64,000 bases of DNA from Scolanthus callimorphus (taxonomy: Eukaryota > Cnidaria > Anthozoa > Actiniaria > Edwardsiidae): contig CM066915.1 of the NCBI GenBank assembly GCA_033964015.1, positions 2,294,001-2,358,000 on the forward strand. Reading direction: 5' to 3'. A program made the position numbers and the translations under genes. Position 1 is the stretch's first letter. Each line of letters begins with the position of its first letter. Below are positions 58,201-64,000 of the stretch, in pieces. The notes under the pieces are model-generated. The model ran no database searches, was not told the DNA's origin, and was given only the letters and a program-made list of their open reading frames with translations.

Positions 58201-61200
58201 ATCGGGCCCCCCTTTCTGAAATTTCTGGATCCGCCCTGCATCTGTAAGCCAATCAGGTCCTTTTCTGTTTCACCTAGTGCAGTCGACTGGCTTTCTGACG
58301 CGACGAAAACCCAGTTGACTGTAATAATAATAATAATATATCACATTTATATTGCGCAGTTATCAATGAGAAATTTCAACTGCGCATTACAAAAGATGTT
58401 CGGTTTAAAATTTAAAATTTACATGTCAATGCTAAAAAAAAAAAAAAAAAAAATAAATATTGTAAACAAAGAAATATTTCTAAATTTTAAAATAAATTAA
58501 AAGTCAATAAAAAGTCGATAAAATCAATAAAAAGTAAAATGAAAAGGAAACGCAAAAATAACTATTTAAATAAATTTAGAACGCTTTCACAAATAGATGG
58601 GTCTTAAGTGCCCTCTTGAAGCCATTGATTGTGGAAATGTTACGAATTTCTCGTGGGAGATCGTTCCACAGCTTCGGCGCAGCAACCTCGAAGGCACGAT
58701 CACCAAGAGTCTTTTTTGATTTTACCGTACTGTAATTAAGCATAAGGCTGTTATTGCTTCTGAGGGAGTAGTGTTTATCGTGCCTTCTTGAAATGAGATC
58801 CGTGAGATACTGTGGCGCCAAGCCATGAATGGCCTTAAAAGTAGTGAGCAGCATTTTGAAAACAATGCGCTGCTTAACAGGTAGCCAATGTAGGGACTTC
58901 AATAATGGCGTAATGTGACAAAACTTCGCCTCTTTGAACACTAGACGAGCAGCGGCATTCTGAATGCGTTGCAGTTTCTTCAGCTGATATTCTGCTGACC
59001 CAAAAAGAACACTGTTACAGTAGTCAATTCGGCTTGAAATAAACGCATGAATGAGGGTCTCAGTGCAGCTCTTAGTTAAATACTGTCTGATCTTTCTAAT
59101 ATTGTAGAGATGAAAAAATGCTGCTGAGCAGACCTTATTAATATGGTGGTCCATAGATAAATGAGAATCAAACCAGACTCCAAGGTTTTTAACAGGGGAG
59201 TTGGGAGTGATTTTAGCGGCACCTACGTTCACATGAGTGAGATTGACTTTATCAAGCTGCTGCCGCGTTCCAATAAGAAGGAACTCAGTTTTGCTCTCAT
59301 TTAAGAGAAGCCTGTTATGCTGCATCCAGCACTTAATTGCCTCAATAGAATTTTCCATGGCATCAAGAGCATCCGCCTGACCGGTCTCTTCTGCCGGACT
59401 GAACGATAAATATAATTGCGTATCGTCCGCGTAACAGTGGACTGATGGTAGATACGCCTTAGCCGTGTCAAGAAGAGAGCTCGCATAGATAGTGAAAAGG
59501 AGCGGCCCTAGGCAGGAACCTTGGGGGACACCGCAGCTCAACTCGAATCTCTTCGACTCACATCCCCTTACCGACACCCGTTGCGCACGCCCTGAGAGGT
59601 AGGACTGGAACCATTGAAGTGCGGTGCCTTCAAAACCCAACCTGCTGAGCGCCGCCAATAAGATTGTATGGTCGACTGTGTCGAAGGCAGCACTCAGATC
59701 AAGTAGTACGAGAAGGGTCACATGCTGCTTGTTCATATTGAGGAGGATGTCGTTTTTAACCTTTAATAAGGCAGTTTCCGTACTATGGTTTTGTCGATAG
59801 GACGATTGTGCTATTGGGTACAAGTTGTTAATGACCATATGGTTGTAAGTTTGATTAAATACTGCTTTTTCTGTCAGTTTAGATACTAGGCGAAACGAGG
59901 CAAGCACCTGATTGGCTTAGATGGTTTGACTCAGCGGGTTTGACTAGCAGTCGCCTAGTGCAATGCTTTTCACCTAGTGCAGTCGACTGGCTTTCTGACG
60001 CGACGCAAACCCAATTGACTGCACTAGGCGAAACAGGGCAAGCACCTGATTGGCTTAGATGGTTTGACTGGTATAGAACAGATAAGACAACAATGAAATC
60101 ATGTTTGTTAAACTTGTTGCGTGAGAAAGCCGAGTGTTTTACTGCATTTTTCATAATTCTGTGGAATTCCACTTCAGAACCAACAGCCATTATGGCTAAT
60201 TCCATCAATCTAACTTTGGAACATACAGCTCTTAGTGATCAACCGAATCCGCTCCAGCATTCAATTGCCTTTCTTTTTCTTTTCAGAGAACAAAACAAGT
60301 CATCAAAACCCAGGATCCCTCTAAACCAATGTTCCTATTTCTCTCCTTCTTGAACGTACATGAGCCAGTCCAAGCTCCTCAGAGATTCCTAGACATGAAC
60401 AAACACATCACGGACCCAACTCGACAAGGTTATGCGGCGATGGTCAGCGCTGTGGACGAGGCTGTTGCGAATGTGACCGCTACACTAAAGGACAGAGGGT
60501 ATGTTCATGTTACCAGTGGCGTATCCAGTTCCAGGCCATTTGTTCTTGTAAGCATGTAAGCCAGCCCAAGAATTTAAAATCAGGGTTCCACGTACGCTTT
60601 CTAAATAAAAAAATCCAGGATTTTTCAGGAGGTCTTTAGTTATTTTTCCAGGAGCTCAGGAGTTCTTTTTTAGTAACATACACACTTCAAAAGGAATCTG
60701 CTTTACTATAATTGACCGATCTACTGCAATTTACATACTTTCTTTTCTATTTACACTTGTTGCAGTATGATAACAGTGCTGATGTCACAAATGATTTGCA
60801 GTCCAAAATCAGATTGACGAAACTGATTCATTCAACTCCATTTGAGTTGAAACATTTTTCCACGAGTTTTCCAGGATTTTCCTTAACTTTCCAGGAAGGA
60901 AATGGAAATCCAGGACATTCCAGGATTTCCAGACGCGTATACGAACACTGTAAAATAAACCGCTTCCTTCCCCACGTGGGCCGATACAAAGGACGGGCTG
61001 CGCGGGAGACTAGCCTCGAGTCGGCCAGAAATGCGTCAGACATGGATGCTAAATTACCAGATTTAGGCTCAATCCCCTCATCAGTAAAAAAGCAACTGTT
61101 GTTCCAACCCACTCACAGGGAATTTCTGCAGAAACCCATCCATGGGAAAGCTGAATTTCCCACGGTAGAAGAATGGAAAGTGTTCGGATTTCCCATGGCT

Positions 61201-62970
61201 ATCCATGTGAATTCCGAACACTTCCCATGCGTGTGCCTTGGGTAATTCAGCTTTTCCCATGGATGGGTTTCTGCAGAAATTCCCTGTGACTGCTAACAGA
61301 CTGTCGTCTTCTTCTTCGTCTAGATTATGGAACAACACCCTGTTCATTTTCACTTCAGACAATGGAGGTGTTCCAGTGTTCGGCGGCTACAACTGGCCAC
61401 TCAGGGGTCGCAAACGTTCTCTATTTGAGGGAGGGGTGAGAGGGGTTGGTTTTGTCCATGGTGAAATGCTACAGTCTAAGGGAGAACGGTGTCGCGAGAT
61501 GTTACATGTCACCGATTGGTATCCGACTATACTCGGATTAGCAGGTGAAGAAATTATTTTTGATTTTTTTCTTTTGTTATTATTATTATTATTATTAGAG
61601 TGGTTTCCATATTCCCGTGAAACAAAGTGTAATAGTAAAGAGTACTAGCCCATACAATACAAAAGAGAATAACAGAGTTAGAGCGTAAGAAAAATCTGAT
61701 ATGCTAAAGCGTGTTTCACGGGATTTTGGAAACCAAATATGGTCTATGCCCCTCGGTCATCTGAGCCTCGCATCTGATAAACTTTTAACAGGAATAGACA
61801 TAAATAACATCGTCCCACCCCTGGACGGTATGGATATCTGGGACACCATATCCAAAGGTGCACTATCCCCCAGAAAGGAGATCCTACTCAACATTGACCC
61901 CCCTGACGAGCAACCGGACTGGCTTAGTACCAAGCTACGCGCTGGTGAAGGGACAGCCCTTCGCGCGGGACACTTGAAACTACTTCTGGGCGTGCTGGAC
62001 TTTCCGAGGTTCAAGCCTCCTGAACTTGGAGGACAGAAATGGGGCGGTAATTCATCCAACACTTCTACCAAACTTGTAAGTAACGAAGAGTCCACTACTA
62101 CAGATTTCACCGAACCGTGTTGCGGGTCGAAAAAAACGTCTACGATTCTACCCGCTCGGGCTCATGTTTTTGTCTGCATTCCTTTCTCCACCATTCTCTT
62201 ACCCAGAGCTCCCCGGCTCGTCTCCTCGCGGCGGAGGCTCTGGTGACACCAATTGACGCATGCGCGAGATTTGACACAGAGCTGTTGAGAGAAAGATCTT
62301 TCTGCGCATGCACCAACGTTTAAAACCAGCCAATCAGCAAAGGTCATCAAATGGATGTCGCCAGAGCCTCCCCTGCGAGCAGACGAGCTGGGGGTACGAG
62401 AATGTTTCTCCACGGGCTTGTGTCACGACTGAGTTGACGTCAACAACTCGCCTGTTACAATCTTGAAAATGAAACCAAAGAGACTTAAAATGGGCCACAG
62501 CAGAACATGGCTTTTTCCCTCAAATAATTGCCACCAGAGCCTTCCCCGCCAGGTAACGAGCAGGGAAGCTCTGGGTACGAGAATCTCCCCGCGAGAGTGA
62601 CGAGGCGGGACCTCTGGACTTGTAACATTTTCTTTCTTTCTATTTCCAGCAAAGGATCAAAGTGGCTCTCTATAACATAACCGCTGACCCGGAGGAACGA
62701 CACGACCTTAGTACTAAATACCCGGATGTGATTGCTAGGTTACGCCAAAGAGTCGAGTATTATAGAAAGAGCACCATGCCGACAGTCAAAAAGCGTCCGG
62801 ATCCCTTGGCGTATGAAACTGCCAAGAAAAACGGCTACTGGGGCCTTGGAGACGCTCAAACCAAAGCAGTATCCAAGTCGTTAGTAGCTTTGTGTTTACA
62901 ATTTCAATTTTGGTGGCATGGCTTGCTGTTGAATAATCAACTGGAGGGATGGGTGGAGCGACATAAATAG
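55298..62970 (+). CDS. ARSB: Arylsulfatase B-like (N-acetylgalactosamine-4-sulfatase) lysosomal/secreted sulfatase
   Basis: Seven exons: 55298-55556, 56401-56487, 57788-57999, 60287-60498, 61324-61544, 61792-62075 and 62650-62970. Junction phases are mutually consistent (1,1,0,2,1,0) and the total is 1596 bases, 531 residues, about the length of human ARSB. A signal peptide ([11 protein letters not shown]) is followed by the metal-binding [12 protein letters not shown]. The sulfatase signature [13 protein letters not shown] has Cys70 as the formylglycine precursor. Next come [15 protein letters not shown] (metal ligands) and [18 protein letters not shown]. These are the expected calcium and sulfate ligands, so the enzyme looks active. 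It would remove 4-sulfate from GalNAc sulfates of chondroitin/dermatan-type glycans after SUMF1 activation. Family assignment among arylsulfatases B/I/J is by pattern. The last exon ends with about 37 residues beyond the usual GYWG terminus, reading up to the satellite. Introns hold MITEs and a LINE. Confidence 0.9.
56711..56870. mobile_element. Palindromic MITE, CACAGGGAATTTC family, copy 3 (degraded)
   Basis: CAGGGAATTTTTGAAGAAGC and internal GGGAAAAGCTGAATTTTCC, CACATGGATAGCTTTGGG match the other copies; its right end is cut short. Intron 2 of the sulfatase gene. Confidence 0.6.
57044..57514. mobile_element. MITE rich in GATGAGAG, inverted ends
   Basis: GGGATCAAACGGTGATGAGA at the left is mirrored as CTCATCACCGTTTGATCGCC at the right, with many GATGAGAG repeats near both ends. 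Intron 2 of the sulfatase gene. Confidence 0.75.
58321..59887 (-). mobile_element. 5'-truncated LINE (CR1/L2-like) in sulfatase intron 3
   Basis: The 3' tail is a TAATAATAATAATA run at 58321-58334 (an ATT repeat on the minus strand), followed by an A-rich UTR with a 17-A run near 58436. The 5' side ends inside the reverse transcriptase domain at about 59887. Confidence 0.85.
58576..59886 (-). CDS. Non-LTR reverse transcriptase, 5'-truncated
   Basis: An open frame starting within the domain ([11 protein letters not shown], then the [14 protein letters not shown] finger motif), with [15 protein letters not shown] (block A), [17 protein letters not shown] (B) and [12 protein letters not shown] (C), and a typical CR1/L2 C-terminus ([34 protein letters not shown]). 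No internal stop. The first few residues that precede it come from the target repeat, not from the LINE. Confidence 0.85.
   Translation of the reverse strand, partial: VSKLTEKAVFNQTYNHMVINNLYPIAQSSYRQNHSTETALLKVKNDILLNMNKQHVTLLVLLDLSAAFDTVDHTILLAALSRLGFEGTALQWFQSYLSGRAQRVSVRGCESKRFELSCGVPQGSCLGPLLFTIYASSLLDTAKAYLPSVHCYADDTQLYLSFSPAEETGQADALDAMENSIEAIKCWMQHNRLLLNESKTEFLLIGTRQQLDKVNLTHVNVGAAKITPNSPVKNLGVWFDSHLSMDHHINKVCSAAFFHLYNIRKIRQYLTKSCTETLIHAFISSRIDYCNSVLFGSAEYQLKKLQRIQNAAARLVFKEAKFCHITPLLKSLHWLPVKQRIVFKMLLTTFKAIHGLAPQYLTDLISRRHDKHYSLRSNNSLMLNYSTVKSKKTLGDRAFEVAAPKLWNDLPREIRNISTINGFKRALKTHLFVKAF
61117..61288. mobile_element. Palindromic MITE, CACAGGGAATTTC family, copy 4
   Basis: The best-preserved copy: CACAGGGAATTTCTGCAGAA at the left, TTTCTGCAGAAATTCCCTGTG at the right. 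It ends only about 35 bases before exon 5 of the sulfatase gene, so it approaches the acceptor and branch point region. Confidence 0.85.
61577..61600. repeat. (TTA)n microsatellite
   Basis: About seven TTA units in intron 5 of the sulfatase gene, possibly a LINE tail remnant. Confidence 0.8.
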
Positions 62971-62989
62971 AGGGAGATGGTAGTTCGAT

Positions 62990-63580
62990 GAAGGCAGCTC
63001 ATCAACAGGAGCCTCCATCTGTTCTACTGTAGGTCTAGCCATATATGCACAGGACTAGAAGAATCAGGAGCCAATCAACAGGTGGCCTACTAGCAGGCGT
63101 TTGGTTGGCTGTTTTTAGGTCGTTTTATGGCGAGAATCCCGATGCGGGCGTCATCTTGGACGGTGACACCCCCTCGTTTTGTCACTCCCCCCAGACCGAA
63201 TTTGACCCGTTCAAGATGGCGCCCGCATCGGGCGTCTCGCTCGATTCCCGCCATAAAACGACCTAAAAACAGCCAACCAACGCCTGTTAGCAGGCTCATC
63301 AAAAGGAGCCTCCATCTACTCCACTAAGTCTAGCAATATGTACAGTAGTAGAAGAGTCAGGAGCCCATCAACAGGAGCCTCTATCTACTCTACTAAGTCT
63401 AGCCATATTCACAGGAGTAGAAGAATCAGGAGCCTCAATCTACTCCACTAGGTCTAGCCATATGCACAGGAGAAGAATCAGGAGCCTCCATCTACTCTAC
63501 TAGGTCTAGCCACATGCACCGGAGAAGAACCAAGAGCCCATCAACAGGAGGTCTAGCCATATGCACAGGAGTAGAAGAGT
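62990..63580. repeat. 69-bp satellite array interrupted by a MITE
   Basis: Inverse-orientation units of the 3.9-kb satellite (CAGGAGCCTCCATCT, CTACT...GGTCTAGCCATAT, GCACAGGAGTAGAAGAATCAG), with several shortened units near 63420-63580. It begins about 20 bases after the stop codon of the sulfatase gene. Confidence 0.85.
63085..63296. mobile_element. Palindromic MITE, GCCTGCTAGCAGGCG family, copy 2
   Basis: CTACTAGCAGGCGTTTGGTT and TTTTTAGGTCGTTTTATGGC are mirrored at the right end (CCATAAAACGACCTAAAAAC). It is inserted in the 69-bp satellite: ATCAACAG(GT) before and CATCAAAAGGAGCC after. Confidence 0.85.
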
Positions 63581-63589
63581 CTATTTTTA

Positions 63590-64000
63590 GACTGTGGCTT
63601 TAGAATTGAAACGGGAATTATATTTGTACTTTGTGATGTCACTGGGTTCAACGCTTGCAGTGAAATGGCGGCACTGAAATCAGCCATATTTTTTAAAGGG
63701 AGCTCGTCATGTTACGCGCATGCTCCAGGAGCGATCACTGAACTATCAGCAAAATTAATAAGACCATCCTATCAGATAACTATTTAAGAATATGTAAAGC
63801 TAAAAAGCATTGTCGGATGGATTTAGAAGTAGCGTGATTATATAAGATTTGTTTTCGAGGTTTTTAGCCTTCGCTGGCCATCGTTACGGGACGATACTTA
63901 TTTGTTTTGAGATGCGCAGAACAGCTGCGCAGTTGCGTGACAGGCTTCCTTTAAAGGCCGATGCCACCGCTCTATGATGCATTGCGCGCCGCGTTGTTTA
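63590..64000. other. Right flank, repeat remainder
   Basis: 63587-63700 matches the reverse of 16120-16250. The rest shows no gene; a GATGCGCAGAACAGCTGCGCA hairpin-like stretch lies at about 63910. Confidence 0.4.

Larger units (their letters stand above)
58269..60034. mobile_element. Small palindromic MITE, one copy split by a LINE, one intact
   Basis: The intact copy at 59968-60034 starts TTTCACCTAGTGCAGTCGAC and ends GACTGCACTAGGCGAAA. The left part of another copy is at 58269-58320 (CACCTAGTGCAGTCGACTGG) and its right part resumes at about 59888 (CTAGGCGAAAC). The LINE lies exactly between. A partial copy is near 56950. Confidence 0.75.

Overview
The window looks like nuclear DNA of an animal, most likely an anthozoan cnidarian (sea anemone or coral). 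Four genes are split by GT-AG introns; one of them encodes a secreted protein with several ShK domains and a CAP domain, an architecture common in cnidarians. Most of the remaining DNA is small inverted-repeat transposons, satellites and 5'-truncated LINE copies. The species assignment is inference; no rRNA or mitochondrial sequence is present.

Layout. 1-9 kb: a minus-strand gene for a signal peptide-ShK-ShK-ShK-CAP protein (exons between 8777 and 1544), whose last intron carries a 1.56-kb 13-bp minisatellite. 9-28 kb: no convincing gene; the DNA is packed with inverted-repeat elements, including a perfect 114-bp-arm palindrome with a 12-bp target-site duplication and two long-TIR elements of 2.8 and 2.1 kb. 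28.8-32.7 kb: plus-strand cytochrome b5-fusion desaturase, closest by its His boxes to sphingolipid delta-8/front-end desaturases. 33-39.7 kb: repeats. 39.8-42.3 kb: minus-strand three-exon gene resembling MEA1 (male-enhanced antigen 1). 44.7-46.0 kb: intronless WD40 plus SOCS-box gene. 46-55 kb: LINE fragments, a third long-TIR element and a larger truncated LINE. 55.3-63.0 kb: plus-strand seven-exon arylsulfatase B-like gene with a second LINE in intron 3. 63.0-64.0 kb: a 69-bp satellite that also occurs at 3.9-4.15 kb.

The genes do not form a pathway; they look like ordinary neighbours in a compact animal genome. The least expected material lies in the repeats. One candidate is a short retroposon-like unit with a conserved 3' module (17848-18168; 44034-44100, with an empty site near 55063). 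Another is the minisatellite, open in all six reading frames, that grew inside a dispersed element. There are also several MITE families whose target-site duplications can be read directly. Apparent breaks or conflicts are a one-base length deficit in the third exon of the ShK-CAP gene and a splice-phase conflict in the desaturase gene.
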